A stretch of 21,716 nt of DNA from Glomus cerebriforme (GCA_003550305.1 QKYT01000765.1:1-21716), one strand, 5' to 3'. Shown: positions 1-8,172, numbered from the stretch's first letter. Notes: generated by a model not told the origin, from the letters alone. A program made the numbers and translations.

Positions 1-101
1 TTAGTTAAAAACAGGGGATGGGTGATTCCCTTGTATTAGACTTCTTTTTTTTAGTTAAAAACAAGGGATTGATGACTCCCTTGTTATTAGATTTCTTAAC
101 T
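1..101. repeat. Two tandem ~50-bp hairpin-bearing repeat units
   Basis: Two adjacent units of about 50 bp both start TTAGTTAAAAACA and end near TTAGA(C/T)TTCTT. The second contains a clean stem, CAAGGGA then an 8-nt loop then TCCCTTG; the first has a near-identical stem (AGGGGA / TCCCTT). A third diverged unit lies at 484-527. No coding potential was seen. The sequence starts at the window edge, so more copies may lie to the left. Confidence 0.6.
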
Positions 102-287
102 TTTTTTTTTATTTTTATTTAGACAAACAAGATGGATGGATACTTCAGCATAAAGTTCCTATCATTCCATATGTCTAGATATTCTATTTTTTGGATTTAT
201 TCACTTCAGCTCTAATCAAGTTCTCTATCAAGGTAGAATTTAACTTTGAATATATGAAATTATAAATTCATTGCTGTTTACTAACAT

Positions 288-315
288 TTATTATTATTAT
301 TATTATTATTATTAT
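288..315. repeat. (TTA)n microsatellite
   Basis: About nine uninterrupted TTA/ATT trinucleotides lie immediately to the left of the inverted repeat at 324-384. Confidence 0.9.
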
Positions 316-323
316 AGGGTGTT

Positions 324-384
324 GGAGTTTGCAATGAGACCATGCTGCTCATATTATAAACAGAATGGTCTCATCACAAACTCC
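324..384. repeat. Short inverted repeat, 20-bp arms
   Basis: The left arm (324-343, GGAGTTTGCAATGAGACCAT) and right arm (365-384) are reverse complements at 18 of 20 positions, separated by a 21-bp loop. The arms are much richer in G+C than the surrounding DNA. The segment lies next to a TTA microsatellite and could be a tiny foldback element. No target-site duplication was found. Confidence 0.7.
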
Positions 385-483
385 TTGCACAGATTAGTTT
401 ATTCTGCTTTTAAATGGCTTTATTTTTTTTTAGTTCTCTCATAATTCTTTTTACTCTTTATTTTTTATTTATTTTATTTTATT

Positions 484-527
484 TAAACAAACAAGGAGAT
501 GGGTAATTCTCTTGTATTAGATTTCTT
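484..527. repeat. Third diverged copy of the hairpin repeat
   Basis: This stretch repeats the AAACAAGGAGATGGGTAATT ... CTCTTGTATTAGATTTCTT pattern of the units at 1-101 and keeps the CAAGGAGA / TCTCTTG stem in imperfect form. It is dispersed from the tandem pair by about 380 bp. Confidence 0.55.
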
Positions 528-649
528 AAAAAAAAAAAAAGAATTTATTTCATTTTCTAGGTACCATAAGAGCAAATTTTTTATTCTATTCCTCCAAAAT
601 TCTAACTCTCCAACTAGGTTCGAAGAGGTGGATAAAAGTATTTATGACT

Positions 650-860
650 AAATTGTTTAATTTTCTTTAACAATATCCATAATTGAGACACATAAAAATT
701 ATCATAATAAAAATTATAAGAGACATTTTATTTATTGTTTAAAACATAAAACTATTCATTTACAAAATATTTCAAGAATCAAAAATTTGCAAACAACAAC
801 CCGCTGATAGATAACTATAATATTATTTTTATTATGTTATTCATATTTAGTATTTGAATA
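650..860 (+). repeat. Flank repeat L1, inverted relative to 5461-5685
   Basis: About 210 bp here match the reverse complement of 5461-5685 almost end to end. Shared landmarks are the run around GTTTAATT-TTCTTTAACAATAT, GAGACAC, TTATCATAATAAAAATTATAA, AAACAACAAC and GCTGATAGATAA, then TATTCATATTTAGTATTTGA. Small indels are scattered through it. It lies 3' of BTB-TLDc gene 1, and its partner lies 3' of gene 2 in the opposite orientation. No open frame of note. Confidence 0.85.
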
Positions 861-1368
861 GATTCCTAACTTATTTCTAAAACAAAATATTTTCATCTCT
901 CAATTTTAAGAAAAATGTCATCACAATTTTTACTAAATTTTAAATTGAAGTTGGCAAATATCCGAATGTAAAATTATTTCAGTGCAGTGGTATGTCTGTG
1001 TTACTAAAATATTAATGTTCTCCACCTATTGCACGAACTTAGCTTCAAATAAAATAAAAAAAATTTAAGAAAAAAACATCTGCAAATAAAAAATTTAATG
1101 TAGAAACTCTAATTTTTTGGAAAAAAAACAAGTATTAGAAATATTAATTATTAATGAATTATATTATTGAGTATTCTACATTATTAAAACTTTTGATCGA
1201 CATGTAAAAGACTGCAAATAAAGAAAGAAATCTCATCACCTTAAAATAATTTGTAAAATTTGTAAATTTGAAGGAGCTTTTAAAAATAAATTTTGATTAA
1301 AATTTGACTTACCTGATTATATCATACAAGTAAAAAAAAAATTTATGAAATAGAAAAAAAAATTTAGA
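861..1368. other. AT-rich non-coding region 3' of gene 1
   Basis: I see no ORF, RNA gene or transposon end here. From about 1260 the sequence becomes colinear with the 3' flank of gene 2 (5940-6268), sharing AAGGAGCTTTTAAAAATAAA-like and CCTGATTATAT landmarks. This part therefore belongs to the duplicated unit. Confidence 0.5.
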
Positions 1369-1404
1369 ACTTTGATGATTTTTGGTACCAAAAATCATCA
1401 AAGT
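1369..1404. repeat. Perfect 36-bp palindrome with no spacer
   Basis: The left half is ACTTTGATGATTTTTGGT (1369-1386) and the right half (1387-1404) is its exact reverse complement, so the dyad centre falls in GGTACC. It lies 143 nt beyond the stop codon of the minus-strand BTB-TLDc gene and could fold in the 3'UTR or mark a template switch. At the matching place 3' of the paralogue (about 6040-6080) the left arm survives in diverged form but the right arm is absent. Confidence 0.9.
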
Positions 1405-1546
1405 GTAAAAATTTAATAGCATATAAAAACCAATTTTTTCTTATTTTTATTTAAATAAATAACTATGAATATAATGTCCTCGTGATAAATACATATATTG
1501 TCAACATTCCATAATATTAATCATTGAAAGGAAAATTAACTTATAA

Positions 1547-3042
1547 TTATCTTTTAACAACTTGAAAAACTTCCCAATCAATTGCATAAACATTTGTTGG
1601 CATACCTACATCAGGATAAGAAGAGAAATCATTTCTATTACTGAACCATTCACCATCAGAAAAAAATAAATCACAACCTCCACCAAATATTGGACCACCA
1701 TCTGAATTACAATATATAGAATATGGATTACCATTACTATAACCTACTTTTGCAGTTTGAAGGTTATTTCCATTTGTAAATGAAAATATAAAACTATCTT
1801 TAGTGGACTTATCACTTGCAATTGATTCCCAAAAAAGTGGATTGTATCCTCCAATCATTTGCTCTGAATTTGCAATTTTTGCTATAGCTATAGTAGCTCC
1901 TTTGTTATCACATTTATTATGAAATGCTGCGGTTGTATTACCATCCCTACTAGCACGATAAAGTAAATTGAAATTATAAGGAATATTTTTTACATTATAA
2001 TAAAAATTATTTTTCTTTTCAATCCAACTTGAAAAAATAGCAAAATGCTCAGCTTTAATTAAAGTTGAATCATAAACACATTTTGATCGTCTAGGGGGTC
2101 GCATATCAAGATTTGGTTTCTTATTTGGTGTCATAAGAATTGTATTGATCAAATCTTCAGATAATAATACCTTAAAAGGATATACTTTTAAAAGAAAATC
2201 CTCTGAAGAGATATGATTAAATCTAATTAAAGGAATAAATAAATGAAGAGTTCTTTCCATAATTGTGATATCTTCTTTATTCCATTTCTTAATATCTTGT
2301 TGAATAGAAGGATATTGAGCAAAACTCCATTTGATCAAGTTATTCCATATATCGATTTCATCCAATAATAAATCATCCCTTTTTAAAAGTAATTCCAATA
2401 ATGGAGCTTTTAAACTGGTAAATTTATCAGAATTAAAGAGTATTTCTGGTTCTGTGCAAATTCTCTCGAGATAAAAATTCCACAAATCCGTGAAAGTTTC
2501 ATGTTGATAGATAATTTCAAGGATTTCTTTGGAATTTTGTTGTAAGAACTCATGTTGATGTTTAATTAAATGCCCCTGAATACAAAGATTTAATGTTTGG
2601 ATTTTAAGTTCATCCGCCGCAATCAAAAGCTTTAAAAGATCAGGTCCATGTAATTTTGACAAATCAACTTTTCCACAATAAATAAATCTAAATATAATTG
2701 AAATTATTGTAATTATTGCGGACATTAAATACATACAAATACAAATACAGAACAGAAAATGTACGTTTATTTCTTTTTTTTTAATTACCTTAAAATAATT
2801 TTAAAACATTGAGGAGAAATGTTAGGCATTCTAACAATAAATTTTCCATCCTTTTTCTTAGTAAATTCGTCTGAGAGTGCCGTATGAAAATATTGTGACC
2901 TAATACATAAAATATTTGAAAGTGCATGTATTTCTTTTGCATTTTTATTTTCACCGGCGTAAATAATAACATCATATCTTTTGTCAGTTTCAAGTAATTT
3001 TTCCAAATCATTAATAACTTCTTGAGAATATTCATAAGTCAT
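1547..3042 (-). CDS. BTB-BACK-TLDc domain protein, gene 1 (two exons, 464 aa)
   Basis: The CDS is join(1547..2687, 2789..3042) on the minus strand. The intron 2688-2788 (101 nt) runs from GTAATT to TATTTAG and splits an Arg codon (AG|A), giving 1395 nt with the stop. BTB/POZ spans about residues 20-95 (YDVIIYAG, EIHALSNIL, RSQYF, KIILR|FIYCGKVD). BACK spans about 127-230 (EILFNSDKF, LLELLLKRDDL, IDIWNNLIKW, FIPLIRF). TLDc spans about 292-464 (FSSWIEKK, LLYRASRDG, FHNKCDNKGATI, GGYNPLFW, DSFIFSF, DWEVFQV). Family knowledge: BTB-BACK proteins are often cullin-3 substrate adaptors, and TLDc is a domain of uncertain role tied to oxidative-stress and V-ATPase proteins; a function here is inference. 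The start is the ATG opening MTYEYSQ, a form shared with gene 2. The frame is intact and no Ns fall in it. Confidence 0.93.
2688..2788 (-). other. Spliceosomal intron in BTB-BACK-TLDc gene 1
   Basis: Read on the minus strand, the donor is AAG|GTAATT and the acceptor TATATTTAG|ATTT. Without splicing, exon 1 ends at an in-frame TAA right after the donor and the exon 2 frame has an unrelated hydrophobic start. Splicing joins the BTB domain exactly at the family junction KIILR-FIYCGK. Gene 2 has the same intron at the same codon and phase, 109 nt long. Confidence 0.92.
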
Positions 3043-3131
3043 TTTTTCATCAAATTTGTTTTTTACAGGATAAATAATAAAAATTCTCTGAAAGAAAACG
3101 CGAAAGCTATAGAATTCTCAGGCATATTTGA

Positions 3132-3208
3132 TTGATCGACCTTTAAATCAAGAACAATGTAGTACAATGTCACAATTTTCTGTAATGATGTAATGATGAT
3201 GAAACTAC
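3132..3208 (-). promoter_or_regulatory. Conserved upstream block of gene 1
   Basis: Positions 3132-3167 (36 bp) are identical to 7847-7882, the matching place upstream of gene 2. Looser similarity continues through GTCACAATTT and the ATGATGATGAAACTA segment. The block starts 90 nt upstream of the ATG (72 nt in gene 2), so it is a candidate promoter or 5'UTR element. Gene 1 carries an extra GTAATGAT duplication inside it. The DNA between block and ATG is much less conserved, so selection on the block is plausible but unproven. Confidence 0.6.
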
Positions 3209-3305
3209 ATTGATTATACAATTTAGCATTATTCATCCGTGAGAAAAAATAAAAAAAAATACTCCTCATAATTAATTAATTAAATAAAACCAATATTTTT
3301 TTACA

Positions 3306-3415
3306 TCTTAATTTTTGACTGCGCCAATGTGACGAAGATCCAAAACAATGAACTCAATCAATTATCAAAGAAAAATAAATTCATTTATTGACTATTGAGA
3401 GCAAAATATAATTCA
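3306..3415 (+). repeat. Flank repeat R1, inverted relative to 8027-8172
   Basis: The segment from TCTTAATTTTTGACTGCGCC through GATCCAAAA, AATGAACTC, AAAGAAAAATAAA and TTGACTATTGA to GCAAAATATAATTCA matches the reverse complement of 8027-8172. The other copy has two extra stretches of roughly 17 and 28 bp. It lies on the 5' side of gene 1; the partner lies on the 5' side of gene 2 in opposite orientation. Confidence 0.85.
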
Positions 3416-4059
3416 AAAGGTAAAAAAAAAAAAACAAAATATTTCATTCAACAATACTACGAAGTTTGAGTCACAAATTTTATTGTATCAACTAGCGGCA
3501 ATAAAGTTACCACTCATTAACCTAATCTAGTTTATAACTTCTAACTTCAATGGTCAATATCTTTTATTTGTTGGAATTGAATCAGAATCGATTATCAAAT
3601 CAAACTATAATTCTTGACAGAGACTTTATAAGTTAGAATTTGGAATTATAACTTGGCCAGAGTTATCGCTAGATCAATTGCTGATTATCAATTTTAAATA
3701 ATGTTATTAAATTAGAATGAGGTTAGGAAATGTAATATTATAAGCTTTTTTAACCTTAAAAGATCTTAAATATTTAAAAAGAAAAAATNTGAAAATTAAA
3801 AAATGTGAAACAAAAATATCTTCATTTAAAATCATGTATCATAAGCTATTTTCACATACTTTCTTAAATTTAAATTAAGACATTTGCTGAAATAAATTGA
3901 CATTATTAAGTTCTATTATTTTCATATATCTATTTTTTCTCTTCGTAATTCATTTCTAATAGATGAATTACATGCAAAAAAAATATAAAAATCTTACATC
4001 TCTTCCTTATTAATTTTCAAGGGTCTAACATTAAAAGATAAATTTCTTGTGATTTTAGA
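3416..4059. other. AT-rich intergenic DNA
   Basis: No convincing gene, RNA or transposon end was found. There are poly-A runs and one ambiguous base at 3789. A stretch around 3490-3735 has a few short inverted matches (for example ATTAACCTAAT near 3520 against GAGGTTAGG near 3720), too weak to call an element. Confidence 0.4.
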
Positions 4060-4561
4060 TTTAATAAATATGCTATTGAATGTTTCAAAAATCCAAAAGT
4101 TTATAGTCCTTATGTTTTTCATCATCCAAATATATTTTGTTAGAAGGGTTCATTTATTTCAAAAGTTTTACCACAAATAATCATTCTTACTATATTAGCT
4201 ATAATTGTCACTTAGTATTTTTATAAAGAAACTTCAATATACCTTGGTTTGAAACCATCATTTATCATAGTACCTGGACTCATAATAAGTTTATTACTTG
4301 CTTACTGATCAAATACTGCATATGATAGATATTGAAAAGGTCTTGGAACTTGGTCTAATATAGGTTTCATTCAAAATATGACATGTTGTATTTGAGTAAA
4401 TGTTAATGCTAAAGATTATGAGAAAAATTCTAATAAAGTTATAGATGATAGGAAAAACTGTTATCAATCTTCTCTTAAGTTTCAATATTGCCACAAAACA
4501 TTATCTTCATGAAGAACCAAAAACAATACTGATCATAATTTTCCGGGAGTTCAAGTTCTAA
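4060..4561 (+). pseudogene. Bestrophin/UPF0187-like anion channel pseudogene fragment
   Basis: One plus-strand frame from 4060 reads through KGSFISKVLPQ, then hydrophobic residues, then SIYLGLKPSFIIVPGLIISL and the signature NTAYDRY...GTWSNI. This is the start of the bestrophin / UPF0187 membrane family (two early membrane helices and the N-x-A-Y-x-R motif). Five in-frame stops occur at 4141 (TAG), 4213 (TAG), 4306 (TGA), 4333 (TGA) and 4393 (TGA). Most fall where the family has Trp or Arg (WKGS, AYRxNTAYDR, YWEG, IWV). A single frameshift near 4460 moves the reading into NLLLSFNIATKHYLHEEP, also typical of the family. The N-terminus and the pore-distal half are missing or unrecognisable. Identification is by motif memory, without a search. 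Confidence 0.72.
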
Positions 4562-4879
4562 TTGGTAGTATAAAGAAAAAAAAATGTAAAAACAATACTA
4601 AATTAGGAATTAATTTTTCTTATCTATTAATACTAGAAGAATATTATAATGAGTACCAGAGATAGAATTCTAATTATAAAATAATAAAATTTGTTTTAGT
4701 GATAGTTTTTTATGAAGAAAAAAAGATTTTATTATCTGTTACATTTTTGTTCTATTTAAATAGCAAATTATGACATCCAATAATGCTTATTAATTAAAAA
4801 AGCAGCAGAATTTAATACGAAATCTAATTAGAAATATCTAATTTTTTAATCTTTTAAAATAGAAAATATATGATTTGCC
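4562..4879. other. AT-rich spacer between two relics
   Basis: The bestrophin-like frame loses recognisable family sequence after 4561, although an open stretch runs to about 4663. Nothing else can be supported before the TLDc relic begins on the other strand. Confidence 0.4.
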
Positions 4880-5270
4880 AGAAAATTGTCAAAAGGATTA
4901 TTATTGCTGCCATGGAGTCGGACCAGTACTATTTATAATACGAAAATTTTAACAATTAATAAAAGAATTTGGCCCAATAATTATGAAATGCTTTTACCAT
5001 CTCTGAATGACTTTAGTATATTTTGAATTTTCTTCCTTTCTTTCGATCCAATTAGTAAAGAATGCAATATTTCAACATTATTACATTTTGAATACCTTGG
5101 TATGCATGTTTGTTTATATCCAGAAATAATATGGGATTTTAAAAACATCATCTCTTAATTTTTGAGATAATATTTCATGAAATCTAATTAAAGGAATAAC
5201 TCCCTGTTCTTGTACTAATCCTCATTCAATTGAATTTTCCAAATTTCAATTTCAATTAAATTTAAATACA
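4880..5270 (-). pseudogene. Decayed BTB-BACK-TLDc paralogue (BACK/TLDc remnant)
   Basis: On the minus strand, scattered frames recover the order of the family. Near 5250 IEIEIWK matches the BACK motif (E)IDIWN. Near 5200 IPLIRFHEILSQ matches FIPLIRFNHISSED. Near 5060-5020 FFTNWIERKEENS matches FSSWIEKKNN. Near 5000 RDGK then AFHNYW matches RDG...AFHNKC. Near 4950 LLIVKI and near 4870 NHIFSIL match the core TLDc strands. At least three frameshifts and several stops lie between these pieces, and no BTB exon was found. It sits between the two intact paralogues, on the same strand. It resembles other members of the family more than genes 1 and 2 (the -ERKEENS form), so it is probably an older, separate copy. 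Confidence 0.75.
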
Positions 5271-5460
5271 TTCATTCTATCCTTGATAATGTAATTTATT
5301 CTTTATACATATAAAGATATATAACATATCACAATATTTCTATTACCTATTTTTTTCCAAAAAGTTACATTATTTGCGTATTTTGCAAATTGTTTTTTTC
5401 TTTTACTACCGACACTATTTAAAATCGAGAGGGGAAATAATTTAGAATAAGTTGTAATTA

Positions 5461-5685
5461 TATTCAAATACTAAATATGAATAACATAAATAGCATAATA
5501 AAAAACAATAATATAGTCTTATCTATCAGCAGGTTGTTGTTTGTAAATTCTTGATTATTGGAATATTCTGTAAATAAAAAGTTTAATACTTTAATCGATA
5601 AATGAAATATTTTTATAATTTTTATTATGATAATTTTACGTGTCTCAATTACAGATATTGTTAAAGAAAAATTAAACAACTTAAA
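5461..5685 (-). repeat. Flank repeat L2, inverted partner of 650-860
   Basis: This is the reverse complement of L1, with landmarks TATTCAAATACTAAATATGA, ATCTATCAGC, GTTGTTGTTTG and GTGTCTCAATTA in opposite order. A short minus-strand open frame across it (5464-5679) is only a by-product of AT-rich sequence. It lies 3' of gene 2, as L1 lies 3' of gene 1. Confidence 0.85.
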
Positions 5686-5939
5686 AATTATATACTATTA
5701 TAGTCTTCCATGATGAATTTTAACCTTGGATATTGATGGATTATTTATATAAAATGTAAATATTTTCTAGAATTTATGATCTTAATGATACCATTTTACC
5801 AACAATATTTCATTTACGTAAAATTTTAATTTTATCTCTGAAATAATTCATTTTAACAAAATCCAATTTCAAGAATCTCTATAAAATTTTATTATCAGAA
5901 TAAGTTTATAATCAAATTATTAATAATGAAATAAAAAAT
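5686..5939. other. AT-rich DNA between flank repeat and gene 2 3' flank
   Basis: No gene or repeat could be supported here. It occupies the position that 861-1260 has beside gene 1, but I could not align the two stretches convincingly by eye. Confidence 0.35.
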
Positions 5940-6268
5940 TCGAAGGAGCTTTAAAAAATAAATTATGGTTAAAATCAGTCTTTCCTGATTATATACCATG
6001 CTTTTCTGTAAAAAATTTTGAATAGAAGAAAAGATTAAAAATTTAGAAACTTTAATAAATTTTCATACCAAAATTTAAAATACATTTAATCATACAAGTA
6101 TAATATTAAAATATATTTCTGAAAATATGTGGAAAAAACAAAATTTACTTAAATAGTAACTAGTTTGTTTTATTTTAAATAATAAATTATGAATATAATG
6201 TCTTATCATAAATAGATGTATTGTTTGCATTCCATAATATTAATCATTGCAAGAACAATAACTTATAA
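5940..6268 (-). repeat. 3' flank of gene 2, colinear with 1260-1546
   Basis: This stretch shares with the 3' flank of gene 1, in the same order and orientation, GAAGGAGCTTT, TTAAAAT, CCTGATTATAT, AATTTAGAA, TATGAATATAATGTC, CATTCCATAATATTAATCAT and CTTATAATTAT. The duplication that made the two genes therefore included at least about 290 bp beyond the stop codon. The 36-bp palindrome of gene 1 is not present here. Confidence 0.8.
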
Positions 6269-7775
6269 TTATTTTTTAACAACGTGAAAAACTTCCCAAT
6301 CATCTGCATTAAAGTTTGCTGGCATATTTATTTTAGGATAGCATCTTCCACTGCCACCACCATACCATTTATAATTATGAAAATATAAATTACCATCATT
6401 ACCAAATAATGGACCACAAATTGGACTATTTTGTACAGAAGTTTGACCATAACTATAACCCACTATTGCAGCTTGAAGATTATTTCTGCTTGTAAATGAA
6501 AATATAAAACAATCTTTAGTAGAATTACATGAACCATTTTGATCCCAAACAAGTGGATTATATCCTCCTACTAATTGCTCTGAATTAGCAATTTTTACTA
6601 CAACTATAGTAGCTCCCTTATTATCACATTTATTGTGAAATGCTGCAGCTGTATCACCATCCCTACTAGCACGATAAAGTAAATTGAAATTATAAGGAAT
6701 ATTTTTTACATTATAATGAAAATTATTTTTCTTTTCAATCCAACTAGAAAAAATAGCAAAATGCTCAGCTTTAATTAAAGTTGAATCATAAATACATTCT
6801 GATTGTCTAGGAGGCTGCATATCAATATTCAGTTTCTTATTTGGTGCCATATGAATAGTAAGTATATTATCAACTAAATCTTCAGGTAGTAGTACTTTAA
6901 AAGGATTTACCTTTAAAAGAAAATCCTCTGAAGATATATGATAAAATCTAACTAAAGGAATAAATCTATGAAGAGTTCTTTCCATAATTGTGATATCTTC
7001 CTTACTCCATTTCTTAATATCTTGCTGAATAGAAGTATTTTGAGCAAAACTCCATTTGATCAAGCTATCCCATATATCAATTTCATNCAAAAACAAATCA
7101 TCNCTTTTTAAAAGCAATTCCAATAATGGAGCTTTTAAACTGGTAAATTTATCAGAATTAAAGAGTATTTCTGGTTCTGTGCAAATTCTNTCAAGACAAA
7201 AATTCCATAGATCCNTNAAAGTTTCATGTTGATATACCATTTNAAGAATTTCTGTAGGATTTTGTTNTAAAAACTCATGTTGATTTTTAATTAAATATTC
7301 CTGAATACAAAGAATTAATGTTTGGATTTTAAGTTCACCCGCCACAATCAAAAGCTTTAAAATATCAGGTCCTTGTAATTTTGACAAATCAACCTTTCCA
7401 CAATAAATAAATCTAAATATAATTGAAATTATTGTAATTATTATTGCGGACATTAAATATATACAAGTACAAATACAAATACAGAACAGAAAATGTACGT
7501 TTATTTTTTTTTTATAAATACCTTAAAATAATTTTAAAAATTTGAGGAGAAATGTTAGGCATTTTAACAATAAATTTTCCATCCTTTTTCTCAGTAAATT
7601 CGTCTGAGAGTACCGTATGAAAATATTGTGACCTAATACNTAAAATATTTGAAAGCGCATGTATTTCTTTTGCATTTTCATTTTCACCAGCGAAAATAAT
7701 AACATCATATCTTTTGTCAGTTTCAAGTAATTTTTCCAAATCATTAATAATTTCTTGAGAATATTCAAAAGTCAT
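6269..7775 (-). CDS. BTB-BACK-TLDc domain protein, gene 2 (two exons, 465 aa)
   Basis: The CDS is join(6269..7412, 7522..7775) on the minus strand, with a 109-nt intron (7413-7521, GTATTT...TTTAG) at the same Arg codon and phase as gene 1; total 1398 nt with the stop. BTB (about 20-95) differs from gene 1 at about 8 of 85 exon-1 residues. BACK (about 127-230) is also close and keeps EILFNSDKFTSLKAPLLELL. The TLDc core (FSSWIEKKNNF, YRASRDGDTAAAFHNKCDNK, GGYNPLVW, CFIFSF) is conserved, but the last ~100 residues diverge strongly, with different Gly/Asn/Tyr-rich loops before DWEVFHVVKK. Eight isolated N bases lie in the exons (7087, 7103, 7190, 7215, 7217, 7243, 7267, 7640); those at 7243 and 7267 fall in NAA codons that could be sense or stop. 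Otherwise the frame is intact. The role is as for gene 1, by inference. Confidence 0.9.
7413..7521 (-). other. Spliceosomal intron in BTB-BACK-TLDc gene 2
   Basis: The minus-strand donor is AAG|GTATTT and the acceptor TATATTTAG|ATTT. Position and phase are identical to gene 1, and the protein junction is again KIILR-FIYCGK. The 3' part, near the branch site, is nearly the same as in gene 1, with a 3-bp insertion in the ATT-rich tract. Confidence 0.9.
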
Positions 7776-7846
7776 TTTTCATCAAATTTTTTTTTTACAG
7801 TACTAGGTAGAAAATGAAAAGAAAACTTGTATTATGCAATGTTTGT

Positions 7847-7914
7847 TTGATCGACCTTTAAATCAAGAACAATGTAGTACAAGGTCACAATTTCAGTAAT
7901 GATGATGAAACTAT
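7847..7914 (-). promoter_or_regulatory. Conserved upstream block of gene 2
   Basis: The first 36 bp are identical to 3132-3167. The block then continues with GGTCACAATTT and a single GTAATGATGATGAAACTA, against the duplicated form in gene 1. It begins 72 nt upstream of the ATG. The DNA between it and the start codon (7776-7846) is mostly unlike that of gene 1, which makes the block stand out as a candidate regulatory or transcription-start element. Confidence 0.6.
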
Positions 7915-8026
7915 ACGATGATCATACTTTTAATGAAATAAACGCCAAACTTGCTTTTTTTTAACCGTTACCCTTTCTTTTTTCACTCAAATTTCTTAGA
8001 GTAAAAATTTATTATAATATTTATTA

Positions 8027-8172
8027 TGAATTATATTTTGCTTTCAATAGTCAATTAATAAGTTTATTTTTCTTTAATAATTGAGATTTGATTTTGAAAT
8101 TACAAATTGATCGAGTTCATTATTTTGGATCTTTAAATGTGAATTGCCATATTGGCGCAGTCAAAATTAAGA
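8027..8172 (-). repeat. Flank repeat R2, inverted partner of 3306-3415
   Basis: Read as reverse complement it gives TCTTAATTTTGACTGCGCC, GATCCAAAATAATGAACTC, TTAAAGAAAAATAAAC and TTGACTATTGAAAGC in the same order as R1. Two insertions relative to R1 lengthen it by about 36 bp. Confidence 0.85.

Noticed and set aside
1..101. CRISPR-like array from the tandem hairpin units
   Set aside because: Only two adjacent units with no unique spacers between them, in a eukaryotic genome.
2790..3035. Second minus-strand frame overlapping BTB exon 1 (and its counterpart at 7523-7768)
   Set aside because: It is an out-of-frame shadow of the BTB exon; conservation follows the BTB frame and its splice junction.
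3063..3269. 68-codon minus-strand frame upstream of gene 1
   Set aside because: It overlaps the conserved upstream block, is interrupted in the matching region of gene 2, and has no motif.
4309..4494. Minus-strand open frame opposite the bestrophin relic
   Set aside because: It is the antisense of the recognisable plus-strand family sequence.
4060..4561. TGA read as Trp, which would make the bestrophin-like frame nearly open (organelle or alternative code)
   Set aside because: TAG stops also occur, one TGA replaces an Arg, and the neighbouring intact genes use TGG for Trp and have spliceosomal introns, so this is nuclear DNA with the standard code.
5464..5679. 71-codon minus-strand frame
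   Set aside because: It lies wholly in the L2 flank repeat; the inverted partner at 650-860 does not keep the frame open.
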